Shown: one piece after another, positions 46,713-59,399 of the stretch
Numbering within the stretch: the first letter of the stretch is position 1
Layout: each line of letters starts with the position of its first letter
From: Paulownia fortunei
Taxonomy: Eukaryota; Streptophyta; Magnoliopsida; Lamiales; Paulowniaceae
Direction: 5' to 3'
Length of the DNA: 64,000 nucleotides
NCBI GenBank assembly: GCA_019321725.1
Contig: CM033105.1
Coordinates: forward strand, 16,523,861 to 16,587,860
Translations under genes and position numbers: made by a program
Notes under the pieces: model-generated
Database searches by the model: none
What the model was told of the DNA's origin: nothing
Seen by the model: only the letters and a program-made list of their open reading frames with translations

Positions 46713-48816
46713 CTTGTTAAACTTAATTGTCAAATAAATATTTCTTTTACTTTGATTTTGACATTAATATTTCTACGTGTTGGAGTTTCTTTTAAAGGTG
46801 TGTATGAAAATTGAATATTTTGAGAAGTTTCTTTTCTTCACTGATGACCTTAATATTTCATAATAGTTAAGAGTTATTTTGTATATTATGTTCTTGTGTT
46901 TGATATGATCCCCTTTTTAATGTTTGTTCTATTGAGAAATCGTTATTTATGTATCATTTTCTATCTTATATATATAATGAGACACTAAATTCCATACGAC
47001 TTCGAGTTTATGCTAATCAATTAATGTTGGTAATACTATTATTTATGTGAATAGATCCATTTTGTCTAACAATTATTCTAACGTTAATTCGAGGGTTTAG
47101 CACATTGATTTCAAATTAAACGTTACAATTTCAAGAATATTTTTTTTTATTTGGTAACTTCTTCATGGAATTAATCCTCCATTCTCATCCATGGTTGATT
47201 TGATTTCTAATAACATTAACTCGAGGGTTTAAAACTTAATTTCAAATTAAACATCATAATTTTGATGGCCTCCACGATGAAAACCTTGATTTTTACCTTG
47301 AATATTATAAATTTTCTTGAATTTGATGGACTAGGGTTGGGATAACTTCCTCCAACACTTTTCTTCCTTGAACTTCTTTTTCTTCTCAACTTGTGTTGAA
47401 GTTCTTGGAGATGACTCCTATTTATACTTGTAGCTTGCCATTTTTACTTGATGACATGGGAGAATTTGATTGATTTTTTATGATTTGATGGATATTTACT
47501 GGTTTAATCATAAGATGTCAATTGAATTATTAAAGTATTGGCATTCCTTTCCATAATCTGCAAGATACGGTTTTCATTACCAAAATATCATATTTAATAC
47601 ATAGTAATATTTAATTTTTAAATCAATTAAATATCTTATTTAATATTGAAATTCAATGATAATTCCAAAAATAAAAAAAATAAAAATTGATAATTAAAAT
47701 TTATATTACACATATCAATGTATACTTGGTAATAAAATTTTCAAATCTACCCCGAGTATTCGAGTATAACGGATTGATGTCGGGTAGGAAAATATATTAC
47801 TCGAAATTTTGAGTACCCAATCCAATTACTTGAATCCAAAATACCCGACCCTGATGCCTACCCCTTGTTATATTTAGAGAATGTTACATGTGCTCGTTGA
47901 TGTTGATTTTAATTTAACAGGCAAAAAATGACTCATCCTGCAAACAATATGTGAACTTTTGTGAAGGAAGATAGATTTGTTGATTCTTCATGTTATAATA
48001 TATCTCCTCTGCTGAGTAAGATTGTAAATATATAGGATGTAAGAGATAAGGCAGTTTTGGAGGAGGATATGGAGCGTTTCTGGAGGTGTTTGGAATTAAG
48101 GGTGAATTGATCATTCTAAAAAATTACAATTGATGAAACAAAAGATAAATTTGATATGATAAATTTTCCTTATTTAGCTTTCATTAGCTTTTTTCTACAG
48201 CCAGCTGTTCATTGGGATGAAAAAACTAATAACATTGTTGATATTATGAAATAGTAATTAACTATGTTTTTTTCTTATTTAGGATTTGTTTTTACTTATA
48301 TTCATATAATTGTTGATGGATCATAATAGGTGCATCCTGATATTGCTAACAATCAAATTTAATGACCAAGGAATTAGGAGAAGTTATATTTATTGTTTGA
48401 GCATGATGCCGATCAAAATTTATTATATATAATTATTGACTTTTTGGCATGGGAATTGAATTTATTTTGGATATAAATTTTTAATTTGGGTCATAGATTC
48501 ATTTTCTTTTGTTTATATATTCATATATAATACATATATATGTATTTAATCATTGATTTTAGTATACAGTATAATTATATAATTATATATTCAATTTAGA
48601 TGTTGATATACATTTGCATTGGATGTTGGACCTAATATGTGTGAGTTAGGTCAATTAGAACAACTTAATCTTAGTTATTTTAATTAACCAAATTAAGTAA
48701 TTTTATTATTTGTATGATGTATTGATTGACTATCATAATATTGGACACAAAACTACTGTTGAGATTGATGTCAATGAGGTCTAATTTTATTTGCCAAGAA
48801 AATTGTTCATAGAGTT
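46713..48816. other. A+T-rich DNA, no gene
   Basis: No coding or element signature was recognised. A phrase of the form taattcgagggtttag...ttgatttcaaattaaac occurs near 47085 and again near 47215, so a short repeat is present. Confidence 0.5.
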
Positions 48817-49220
48817 TGATAATGGGCTCAAGCTATTGGCCAAGCTGCTATAATTGTAGACTAGGTCGAGTTGGATGGACATGGAATCATGGATAGGCTG
48901 AAGTCCATAATAGTGATTAGGGTTAGGATGGACATGTTTGTTAGTGTCTTGATCTATGATAAAGGCCAAATTGATGATATTTAGGAGACGTAGATTTTTA
49001 ATGGGCTTGAGTTCTATTGGGATGCCACCTTGAATCATAATTGTGGAAGGAATGCACTCGATCTAGTAGGATATTGAATCTTAACGAGAAAAAGGTTAAT
49101 TTTCTCTTATATATTAGTCTTAAACTAAGCTAAAGTACGCATTCAATAACCAATTCAAAAAACTCTCATTTGAGCTCTCAACTATGAGTATGGTAGGAGT
49201 ACCGACCTTGGGAACATCTA
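48817..49220 (-). repeat. LTR of gag-only element, left copy
   Basis: Starts tgataatgggctcaagctat. It matches 52461 onward through gttggatggacatgg, attgggatgccacctt, atctagtaggat and aaaactct. The last 50 bases have diverged, so the right limit is approximate. Confidence 0.65.
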
Positions 49221-49994
49221 TATCATTTCAAGAATTTAGCACTACTTCAAAGAGATTCAGATAGTGAAGCACATTAGCTTGGTCCACACAATAATAGTTT
49301 AATCAATTATTATCCACCTCAATCCGTTTATTCTAAGAGTTTAGATCGACATTCCTCCATCAATTTGCCAATAGTGGAAAATATCAGAAAGCAACATTAA
49401 TCCTTTTTAGCCTATATTAGAAGGATGATGAACTTTTTTGGAGCTATATTTAAACGTTCACCATAGCAACCTTACAGGTACCCTATCTACAAAAGGGACC
49501 CCTTCCACTTTCAAACCTTATGTTTTTATAGGTAGATCATCCAGCATAGCCTTGTAGTCGAGAGAAGCTATTTTTAGATCCTGGGCCCTCAGCTGCTTGA
49601 CATAAGAGTTGAAGTCATTATAGTATTAGTCTAGGGCCTTCTCTGCCAAGATCTCTTAAAATCCCATAGACATAAGGAATTTTTTTTTCTTACTCTCTTA
49701 GTGAGCCTCTAGCCTCTTCTTCCTTTTCTGTGTATTGGGGCAGTTGGAGTAGCAATCTTGTTGACCTTTAGTATACCACTTGCGCTTAGCCTAGTCCAAC
49801 TCACATTCATGATTACCTAAGGCATCTAAGAGTAAGACATCCAATTTGTTATTTTCGTCATAGAGTCAAGCCATTCTTGCTTCTGCTCATAGAGTTGGGA
49901 TATCTATGCCAATAGGTACTCCATTTCATCCTCCTAATCTCTTAGACGGCCTAGGACCATAGAATAAAGAGCACCAAATATCCATTTGCATGGT

Positions 49995-50629
49995 GTCCCT
50001 GGTGATTAGGGCCATGGCCTCAGTTCTTGTTAGCGTTTGGCGCCTAAGTGCGGTTGTTGTAGTTTTTCTCATTCACTTCAGTACTTTAACACTGTTCAGC
50101 CCATTTCAATTGATTTTTGACCTCTTTCTAAGATTAATTAGCTTTTGGTGTCTTCATAATAATTTTATTCCTATATGTATTTCTTTAGCCACTTGAATCA
50201 GATCCATATCACATTTATGGAAAAAATTATATAAAAAATATGAAGATTGTCATATCTGGATGATTCAATGCATTTTTGACTTTTTAACCAAATTTGTTTC
50301 TTTGAAATGGATTGAACTGGGATAAATTGTCAACATAAAAGTTATAGACTTATCACGCATCTTTCCAATAAGCTAAGAATGAGGTCAATAGGGCTTTAGA
50401 TCATAAATGTATGCCCAAAACACAAAAGTTGTCACAGTTGCACCATGTCAATGAAAGTTGGCCCAAGAATGTTTGTTTCAACTTCATTTTGGCTCATTTT
50501 CAATCTCTTGATTTCCAAACTCCTATCACGCACAAAACATTAGTAAAAACCTAATATTAATACGAAAAAATCAAGAAAGACATAGAGGAATTGATACAAA
50601 ATATATAAAAATATACACTTATCAGTCCC
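49995..50629 (-). repeat. Solo LTR (625 bp) with 5-bp target duplication
   Basis: The LTR body is 50000-50624, reading tggtgattagggcc...cacttatca on the plus strand, flanked by gtccc on both sides (49995-49999 and 50625-50629). Its order matches the distal part of the Athila derivative LTRs: gcgcctaag, then ttcacttcagtac, then acactgttcagcccatt, gacctcttt, ttagcttttg-tgtctt, and the final acttatca. No internal element sequence lies next to it, as expected from LTR-LTR recombination. It interrupts the gag-like interior of the surrounding element. Confidence 0.7.
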
Positions 50630-52460
50630 TGAGAGTATTCTGAGCTATAGAGTAAAGGTTTGGTTAGAAGAGGGAAGACCTAAAATAAATAGCAAGATAA
50701 GAAAATTCTATACCTTGGAGATGTTTGAGGTGAACTGGTTCCTTAATGCTTCATCTTTTAGGTTCGCAACCCAACGAAGGTTAGTAGAGCACCAAGGCTT
50801 GAAGAAAATCAAAACTCAATTCCCTTACATCAAGCAGAATCAAGCTGGAGTTAAATAAGGTTGAGTTATGCATAGATCAAATCAAAGTTACCTCAAGTAT
50901 TGTTGTTGCCACCCATTTCAAGTGCTTTAAGGGGTGGCTAAGGTAGGGTGGAATGCAGTTCTCTTATTACCCAAGGTAGAAGGAGTTTGCCTAAGTGGGC
51001 CAATGGGTTAGTCTTGTGGTATTGAGGGGGCGAGTTGTTAGCTCTTAGAGTGCTTTTCCTATTCCTGGAAGCTGCATTCTTCTTGACCAAGTTTTTGAAC
51101 ATGGTTGTTTCTAAAATAGAGAAAATGTTGTTAGAGTTTTATCTAGATATAAGAAAAATAAAAAAGAAAAGAGAAGAACGAATAAGCAAATTTTGGGTTA
51201 TATTGATTGGTTCAAGGAGCTCTGTCTTTCATGGACTTAAGCCAAATTGGTAGAGCTACCTAGGCTCCACCATGTTGTCGAGTTTATACTCCTTAAGAGT
51301 ATAGCCATGGCCATGATGGCTTTTTTCGGGTTAGTCAGGGTATTGATGGAGGTTCATTCTCTAAGAGGTAGAAAAGCCTTAGGATATATAGGAAGATATG
51401 AAAAAAAATAGTTTTTTTCCTAATTTTTTTATAGCATGGATACTTAGATAAGAAATAAGCACCATTTTAGAATTGGGATAAAAAATACTGCTAGTAATGG
51501 TCTTGGGATGAAAGTAGGAGTAAAACATGTTAGGCATGGGAGTTTCTCCACATAAGTAACAACCATGGCAAATCCTAGCACTAGTCAGAAGAGTTTAAGG
51601 GTGAGATGGTTCAAGGAAATGCCTTATAGTAGAGCTATTCTGGCATATAATGGGGGTATTAGAAGCCTAAGACCTTCATATATCTATTTTGTGTAAAAGC
51701 ATAGATAACCTAGAGGCTAGTTAAAATGGCCAATGGTAGAAGATATTATGATCTTATATTCAGAAAGAATGTCCATACCCTATCGAAGTTTTTGTGCTTC
51801 AGTGGGGGTAAACCTAGATAGACGTAAAAAAAATCTACTTTAGCTACCACATCACTTTCTTAAAATAATCTACGTAGGAACAAGAGATCGGGCTTAGTCT
51901 TTTCTCATCGAAGAGCTCAGGATTAGGGTTTAAGAAAGACGACTTGGATAATCGAAGATGAGCTAATGAAATAAATGATTCAAGGTGTTCTAAACCTAGG
52001 GAATGCTCGCCAGTTTCTATCTTAGGAGTTATAGACATTTTTTTGAAAATTAAAAGATGCTAAATAAAGATGTAGTTTCTAAGAATAAAGCTAAGAGAGG
52101 TTAGAGTCAAGGTATCTACTTGGAAAACTACGGTGAAAGGCTATAAAAGAGAGTGGTGGCAATAGGAAGATCGGTGGTTAGATAATGAAGTTGATGGCGG
52201 TTGTGGATGCAAGGCATAATAGAATAATACATTCAAATGATGATAGGAGGGAAATCATAAAATGGAAATGAAAAGATGCCTTTATAAGCATCTGAGGATA
52301 GATGAGAAAACACCATGTGAAGACGTGATTAATTATAGCCCCTGAAGGTGTGGCTGATTAGTGCCACGTAGACAGTTGTAATAGAGTGGCAGATGAAAGG
52401 ACATATTCATCGATGAATATAGAGTGGTGGAACTAGTTGATACCGTAGGGACTGGCCCTA

Positions 52461-52858
52461 AGATAATAAGCTCGAGCTATTAGGCCAAGCTACTGATATT
52501 ATGGGGTAGGCCGAGTTGGATGGACATGGATGGGCTGAAGATGGGCCGTCTTTTTAGTATGTCATAATCCATGATAAAGTCTATTTTTTTTTATTTTGAG
52601 GAGGGCCAAATTTTTAAAGGGTTTAAGTTACATTGGGATGCCACCTTAAATCATAAATGTGATAGGAATAGACTTAATCTAGTAGGATGTTGACTCCTAA
52701 TGAGAAAATTATTATTTTTCTACTATACATTGGTCTTCAACCAAGGTTAAGGTGTGCATCCGATAAGCAATACTCTATTTCAGAAAACTCTTACCTGAGA
52801 TTGATTCTTACTTAAATATTGAAGGGTTTTTTTTAAGCCAAAACCAATACCCCTAACA
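52461..52858 (-). repeat. LTR of gag-only element, right copy
   Basis: Starts agataataagctcgagctat and ends at aatacccctaaca; the expected terminal TG has become AG. Confidence 0.65.
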
Positions 52859-54405
52859 TTGATTTTGCATGAATTTTTAGGGGGTATTTGGGCTATTCAA
52901 CAAAGAAGATTAGTAATTTGGTGAGTGAATTTGGTACGCATCAATACAAGTTAGTCAAAATAAAATTGAGTACTTATGGACCACTGCATTAATCTGATTC
53001 AGTGCTGATGACATAGAGAATAGTCCATTTCAAACAAATTCAACCTTCAAAATAGTTTGAACAATCATGAAAAATCAAGGTAAGGAATACAGACGTCGAA
53101 ATAGGTAAATGCACTATTAAACGGGGAGATTTTCTTAGAATCTATAAACAGAAGAACTATAAGTCCTAAAGAGAAGTTAGAGGTTGAAGAATTCAAATTC
53201 AAAAGAAGCATAATACTTTGAAACATTTAAAGCATTATACTCACTCAACACTTACATATTTCCTTGAGCATAAAGTATGTTAAGTTCCAAAAAATCTCTT
53301 GTATTCTCTTTAGAGTTCAGTTGAGCTTTGTCTAGGCTAGTTGAAGAGAGTCAACGCTTATGTAAGGTAACTCAAGCATCAATTGAGCTTTCTGTATGTT
53401 GATTGATAGGAAAATGAAGAAGTTGAATGTTATGTGACTTGGCTTTTTCTCTAAGAGTTTGAGAAGATGGAGTAGAAGAATTATGCCCACCTTCAAGCCA
53501 TAATAAATATGAGTTCTTCAATTTAATATTTTTTAAAGCTTTACTTACTGAACTAATATTACTATAAATATCACTATAAACAATCACACTCCTTAGCTAG
53601 TAAAATGATTGTTATGTACCTAAATAGTACAATTAATGTGGGCTTGTGGTATCCAAAGGATTCTATTTTTAATCTAATAGGATATTCAGATGCAAATTAA
53701 ACAAGATGTAAAATAGACAAGAAAAGCATAAAATGGAGCTTGTCAATTTTTAGGCAGTAGATTGTATCATGGTTCAACAAGAAACAAACATTTATAGTAA
53801 TATTAACTGCAAATTCGTAAAATGCTTATTTTTGTGGATAACTTGTGATTTTGGAATAAAAGATGTTAAGACATTGTGGATTGAATATCGTCTAAAAAAT
53901 ATTGTCGTTATGGTTTTGCAAAAAGAAAATTGTTGAATCATTGAAATTTTCTCTCACAGGAGCTATAAAAAATAGCTATATGTAAAATATTAATTAAAGA
54001 TTGATAAAATAATATAAGACCGTTGAATTTAATGTCATTATCAATAATAACATTCTCCCATCCATGACAAAATCTGTTCATAAAAGAGATCAACAATCCA
54101 TTGTTTATTTTTGTTGCATATAATTACTTCATTTACTAGGAGGTGAAAAAAATTATTCATAATTTTTTATTGAAGAATTTGAACATATGATTTTAATTCA
54201 ATAAATAGTACTTAAATAAAAATCACATGATAATACAAACTGGTTAAGTTAAAATTTTAAAGCTAAAAATCTTACTGTTTTGCCATTTGAATGTCATTAC
54301 ACCATAATAAAAAAAAAATATTGTGTACTGAGAGGATACAATAATGAATAATTATGATCAATCATCTCTGAGACCATACATAAAAATAAAACTTATAATA
54401 TATAT
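52859..54405. other. Relic DNA between elements
   Basis: Besides the Copia RNase H scrap, nothing is recognised. The stretch 53150-53400 has the look of LTR/leader sequence (gttgaagaattcaaattcaa and ttagagttcagttgagcttt), but no repeat partner was found. Confidence 0.4.
53597..53800 (+). pseudogene. Copia RNase H fragment
   Basis: The plus-strand translation gives YLNSTINVGLWYPKDS, then NLIGYSDAN, a stop, then KIDKKSI and a frame with IVSWFNKKQ. This is the GYSDAD...SKKQ region of Copia RNase H. The family wording differs from the Copia at 35-40 kb (GLWYPKDS versus GLYYPRYP), so it comes from another lineage. Flanking sequence to about 54250 may belong to the same relic but is too decayed to assign. 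Confidence 0.65.
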
Positions 54406-55064
54406 TGATGTAGTATAGGTCAGGACGGACTTGCGTAGCTCGGGTTATGAGTAAGAAGCTAAAGTCGTATAGGTCGGAATGAACTTGCGTAGCTTAGGTT
54501 ATAAGTAAGAAGCTAAGGTCATATAGGTCGGGATGGACCTGCGCAACTTGAATCTTGAATAAGAATCTAATGTAACGTAGGTCAGGTCAGGCTATGGGGA
54601 TGAGTTAGTGCGAAGTAGGTTAGGTTGGGATTAACCTGTTAAGCGTCTTATATCTAGCATAGGGAAGCTTACGACCTCCAAGTCAGGCAAGTTCATGCGG
54701 AAAATTAGGATGAAATGGTTATGGTTAGAAAAGGATATGAAATCTTTTTAGGGTAAATCAAACAATGTGGATATGTGTATAGTAATCTATTACAATAAAT
54801 TGAAGTTTGAAATCTCTCTTTTGCCCTTGTTTAACACCTATAAATGAGGGAATTCATGGCATATCACAGGTTATATTTTTTATATTTGAAATACATATAT
54901 ATTTGTCTACTTTTCATCTTCTCCAAGAGAATATCTACTGACTTGAGCGTCAGAGTTCTTACACCGAGTCACATCGGCATCTTGTGCAAGTGATCCAGCT
55001 GGGGAAGGAGAGCAAAAGCAGTAGATTGGTACTTGGGTGCACCTTCTCCAATTGGTGTATAACA
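54406..55064 (+). repeat. Tat 5' LTR (659 bp)
   Basis: Runs from tgatgtagtataggtcagga to attggtgtataaca. The U3 part has three 54-bp tandem units starting at 54410, 54464 and 54518, plus a partial at 54572. A TATA-like cctataaatgaggg lies near 54838. The end is set by comparison with the minus-strand copy; the following agttgacaagttgacacc includes a local duplication in the primer-site region. Confidence 0.8.
54410..54600 (+). repeat. 54-bp tandem units in Tat U3
   Basis: Units share tataggtcgggatggacttg, cgtagctcgggttatgag and taagaagctaa. Equivalent units occupy the start of the minus-strand LTR (about 46550-46708). Confidence 0.85.
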
Positions 55065-55099
55065 AGTTGACAAGTTGACACCATCAGTGGGAACATTTG

Positions 55100-55364
55100 T
55101 GAGTTAAGGCGTGAGAAATGGCAGGAAAATGAATTCTAGGCGAAGGAACATCCAATAAAGCTCCACCACTAATTATCTGGCACAATCATGGTCCAGAGGT
55201 CCAGGAGTGGGGAATAGCCCACCCCTGGTGACAATCGAAGTTCTACCGCTCCGAACTATACAGGCACCATGTATAAATTTGGTCCCAGAATTTGGAGTAG
55301 GAAATACTGACCAGCTTACCATGGAGCAGTTAGCAAGTCTGATCATAACAGTAGTGGATGTAGC
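55100..55364 (+). pseudogene. Tat gag, part before insertion
   Basis: Corresponds to the leader and first codons of gag in the minus-strand copy: attatctgg-caatcatggt, ccaggagtgg, gaatttggagtaggaaatac, ttagcaagtctgatcat. It ends at the first copy of the target sequence gtagc. Confidence 0.6.
55360..55364. repeat. Target-site duplication, left copy (gtagc)
   Basis: Identical to 61983-61987 and directly abuts the left LTR of the inserted element. Five bases is the expected length for Ty3/gypsy insertion. Confidence 0.85.
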
Positions 55365-57236
55365 TATTCATGAAATATTTTGCTAACTGCAAGTGAATGG
55401 TGTTAAATTTTAATACAACGGTGAGTTGAGTATCGTATTTACAAGGATTGTAATAAAAAATTGCATTAAGTACCATAGTTTAAATAGTTATAATTTTATC
55501 TAGAAGATCGAATGATGATTGGAAAACAAAGTAAAGTAAGATAAAAATGCATAGACAAGAATGGAGTTTTCAAAAACAATATAACAAGCACCTTATGAAC
55601 AAGATATTCTAAAGGAATGACTCATCTAATTATCATCTATGTTCTTCCTTCCAAAATATATCAATTCAAGTCAACAACATATGTAATTTAAGACTTTATA
55701 AGCTCATCAATTCCCTCTCTGAAGTGCCGAATTGACTATGAGTTCTAACATGAATTTCGATATCTCTATAAAAATTCAAGAATAAAACTTTACAAAAGTT
55801 CAATAAATTCTTCTTCAAAACTTCAAAGGTTTCATAAGGTTCTCAACTCTATGATTCCTAGGTTATGTTATCCCTATCATCATATATAAAATTCCCTCTT
55901 TCGAGTGCCGAATCTCATACGTCAAATAATATCAATTAGTGACCAATTAATCAAGATGAAATACTAAATAAGGTAACACAAACAAGATGAATAACTTGAA
56001 CTAATATTATTTGGAATTTAAAATATATGATCAAATAAAGTTACATCATCCTCTAGAAATAAATGTTTAGTTCACCATGGATGAATACAACTTCAAGAAA
56101 TAAATAAGAAAGAATATGAAAATTGTTTACCAATTTGTGAAGTGGAAGGAATGGTTGAAGCTCTTCTTGCTCCAAGAATAACCCATTGTCTTCAATTGCA
56201 GAAAATGGAATGGGTCTTGTCTCCAATCACCCAATGACCTTCTTTGGTTCCAAGAATCAATCCTCCTCTCCCTTTGGTTGATGTTGATCTTGCCCTTTTA
56301 AACTTCTCTCCAAGAGTCTTCCAAAAGAAATCCTGAAATCCTTCCACTTTTCTTGACTTTACTTCAAAAGAAAGCTAAAAATCCTCCCACTTTTCTTGGC
56401 TTTTCAAAAGGAACCTAAAATTCTTCCCCTTTTCTTGGTTTTTTCTCCTTCTTCTCTCCACCAATCTATTGCATCCACTAGAGCATCACATGGGTAATGA
56501 TGTATAGGTGTATCTAATGTGTTTATTTCATAAAAATGCTAAAATTCGTGATCCATTGCCACTTGTCACCACAATAATGCATCAACATCTTTTTTGTTAG
56601 TAGGATGGTGCCTAGGCGCCTTCCATTCTATTTTACCGGCCTTATATGGCGCCTAAGCGCCGTTGCTGCTGTTTTTCCCTGCTCCACTTCACTACTCTTA
56701 CACTGTTTAGCCCATTACAACTAGTTTGTGACCTCTTTAAAAGATGAATTAGCTTTTGATGTCTTCTAATAAATTGTAGATCTATGTCTTTTTATTCCAT
56801 AGGAACTTGAATCAACTAAATATAGCATCAGTGGACTGAGTTATACCTAAAATACTAAGATGTGTCATTCTAGAAAATTGCAGCCCAGTGTTTCCTCTTG
56901 AACTCAGTATTTCTCATTGAAATCGATCGAATTGGATTTTATGGTAAACATAGAATTTTTATATCTATCAATTATATTTCCAATGGATCAAGAATCAATA
57001 TGATATGAAATTAGATCCAAGAGTTATGATTTAAATACAAAAACTGCCATCAGTAGCACCACAACTCTAATTCTTCAACATTTCAACAAAATTTTTGATT
57101 TCTTTTCATTTTCTTCTCTATTGTCATTACCTACAAGATTTCAAATTAAATGCATAAAAAGTAATAAAAATACTTGAAAACAAACTAATTGATAATCAAA
57201 ATATATATGAATTATTGGTATAAAACCAACTTATCA
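55365..57236 (-). repeat. Athila derivative 3' LTR (1872 bp)
   Basis: Plus-strand edges are tattcatgaaatatt and aaccaacttatca; the terminal TG has decayed to TA. It aligns along its length with 60091-61982 but lacks about 20 bases near 56615. Confidence 0.9.
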
Positions 57237-58916
57237 AATACCCTCAAACTTTACCTTTTACTCATCCTCGAGTAAAACTCAAAATCAAACAATCATAGGC
57301 TCATACTTTGATAATGAATTACTAAACTTGATCAACCAATTTAAATGCCTCATCAATTTTTATTGCACATGAATCCAAAGGTTAGTCACAAAGCTAGTCG
57401 AATGACACTATAAAACTTGTGCTTCACTAATCTAGTTATGAATTTAAAACGTGTGTGTGTGAAGTGTCAAGCTCAAGTTTCTTGCATGCATTTTGGGTAT
57501 GAATTTTACAACCAATGATTCTCATGATCTAAGCAAAGGAGTTCTAGGTATTCCATAGGCTTGCTTTTCATACACATTCTCCACTAGTATAGATATTTGC
57601 AAACTTGAATCAAAAGGACTTCAATAAGCTTATAACGTATGGCCTAGTATTTGGCTTACAAAGAAAGGTAGGAATAAACAACGTAAGAGAGTATAAAGCA
57701 TTGCACATAGAACCTCACTCTCCTCATTTTTTTCTCTTTCCCATTTTTTTTCTTTTATTTTCTTTTTCACATTTTTTTTTCTTTATGAAATCCAAAGCTT
57801 CATTTCTTGTTCTTTTGCTTTCACAACCCCCAAACTTGTTTCTTTTCATTGACATGAATTATGATGTATTTCTTACACATTTTTCAGGCTCATAACCCTA
57901 AATACATTCATTCATGCCTCAACATGTCTCCATATGATCCCTTAATAAGATTGTGCACAAAATGTCATACTTTAAGCTCTCTTAGGGACGATCATTGGTT
58001 TTTCAGGCTATAAAGGGTTGGTATAGTGAGCTTTCAAGAAATAAAGTCGAATGGTGGTTATTCATATGCCTTGCACATACCATTCTTTGAAAATCATCTC
58101 AAAGGGGTAACTAGTGAATAAAACTGTGATCATGGTAGGCTTGTAAGGCACAAACGAGTCAAAGATGGCCTAAATCATTTTCAAGTTTGTAGTTATGTAG
58201 AATTTTGCCTCAAAGAGTAATCAATCAAGTTCTAAAACACCACAAAATGATCAATACAACTCATTTAAAGCAAAATCTAACAACAAATAACATGTAATTT
58301 ACAAGATTTTAACACAACATGCTCAGTAAAAAGTCATCATTCATGACAAGAATCAATTACACACAAGAATCGTCATGTCACAAGATTAATAATCTTTGTT
58401 TCCTCTAGACTCTATACAATATCAATTAGGTATCATCATAGGCAATCGGTAATTAAGTTATTCATCCAATCACAAAATATGAACTTAACTAAGTTTGTCA
58501 ACAAAGTATGCTTGCACTTGGACTTTTATCACACAACATGGGTAATTCAAATCGAAAAAAAAAATAGCTCAATTGTTCACATAAAGCTCAAAAACGCAAA
58601 ATATAAATCCCACCCCCAACTTTATAATTAACATTGTCCTCAATGTTTAAAGAATTAAAGCACATAAAAGGTGGAAATAAAAAAACTCCCCTTTTCAATA
58701 GATGATGCACTTGGAGTTCATGGAAGATCCACACATATCACCAAGTCGACATCCACCTACACAAGAAAAGAAAGCATCAAAGCTTATAGGCAGAAGCAAC
58801 GAAAGTGAGAACACAAACATAAACAAAGAAATACAATAGCTAAACATGCCTAAATCTAAAAAGCGAACATATTTCAAAAACTAAGCAATTATTAAAAAGC
58901 AAAGGAAAAAAAGACT
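57237..58916. other. Non-coding interior of Athila derivative
   Basis: The 1.7 kb between post-integrase motif and 3' LTR shows no gene; short frames (for example a T-rich, Phe/Ser-rich one at 57605-57895) lack family features. The purine-rich tract at the left edge is the likely polypurine tract. Confidence 0.5.
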
Positions 58917-58940
58917 TGGGTTGCCTCCCAAAAAGTGTTT
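58917..58940 (-). other. Post-integrase Athila motif
   Basis: The minus strand reads aaacactttttgggaggcaa followed by ccca, the counterpart of 1537-1561. It fixes where integrase should have ended. Confidence 0.6.
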
Positions 58941-59007
58941 GGTTTATAGTCTTTAGCTAGACTATCTTCTTTACTCATCCTGGATCTAAAAATAAGTATT
59001 TATCATG

Positions 59008-59385
59008 TCACATCTTTGTGTGCTCTAAGAGTGTAGGTGATCCTTCTAGATAGGTAAGACGAGGATGATCCGGAGTAGCATCAAGGGCCTTTTGGACATC
59101 AACAAGTGTATCCCCTATTAATGTGAATGGTCTTCCAAACATGGTGAAGACGTACCTATCTTTTTCCATATTAAAAATGAAAAAATATGTAGAGCACAAG
59201 AATTGGTTACCATTCCTAAGCATATCTTGAGTCACCCTAGTAGGCCTTATTTCATCTAGTACATGCTTTCTAAAATTAAACAATGAAACTGAATTAGTGC
59301 TTGCATCTAGATCACATAATGTTATTTCACAAGTAGAGTTTCCAATTGAAAAAGGGATAATAAAACTCCTTGAATTGGTTAGCAC
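59008..59385 (-). pseudogene. Athila protease (degenerate active site)
   Basis: A 125-codon open frame with CDLDASTNSVSLFNFRK (the family normally has CDLGAS), RPTRVTQDML, and the C-terminal FGRPFTLIGDTLVDVQKA, equivalent to the Athila GRPFL-TG-LIDV motif. The catalytic Asp of the DLDAS segment is present but its surroundings are altered. It is uninterrupted, yet probably not a working retropepsin. The post-integrase motif follows within 70 bases, so all of RT through integrase has been removed. Confidence 0.7.
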
Positions 59386-59399
59386 TTGAGGTGGCTTCT

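Larger units (their letters stand above)
48817..52858 (-). mobile_element. LTR element with gag-like interior, no pol
   Basis: About 400 bases at 48817-49220 are directly repeated at 52461-52858, so these are LTRs. The interior, without the inserted solo LTR, is about 2.6 kb. Minus-strand fragments suggest a decayed gag-like protein of the putative gypsy-type transposon class: a start-like MSITPKIETGEHSLGLEHLE at 52038, and near 49650-49540 the helix-rich NDFNSYVKQLRAQDLKIASL. No protease, RT or integrase was seen, so it looks like a non-autonomous LARD-like element. Orientation is inferred only from these fragments. Confidence 0.5.

Noticed and set aside
53372..53587. 71-codon minus-strand frame with an Asn/Ser-rich translation
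   Set aside because: No family resemblance and set in relic element DNA; could not be supported.
57605..57895. Phe/Ser-rich 96-codon frame inside the Athila derivative
   Set aside because: T-rich low-complexity sequence in the non-coding interior, on the strand opposite to the element's genes.
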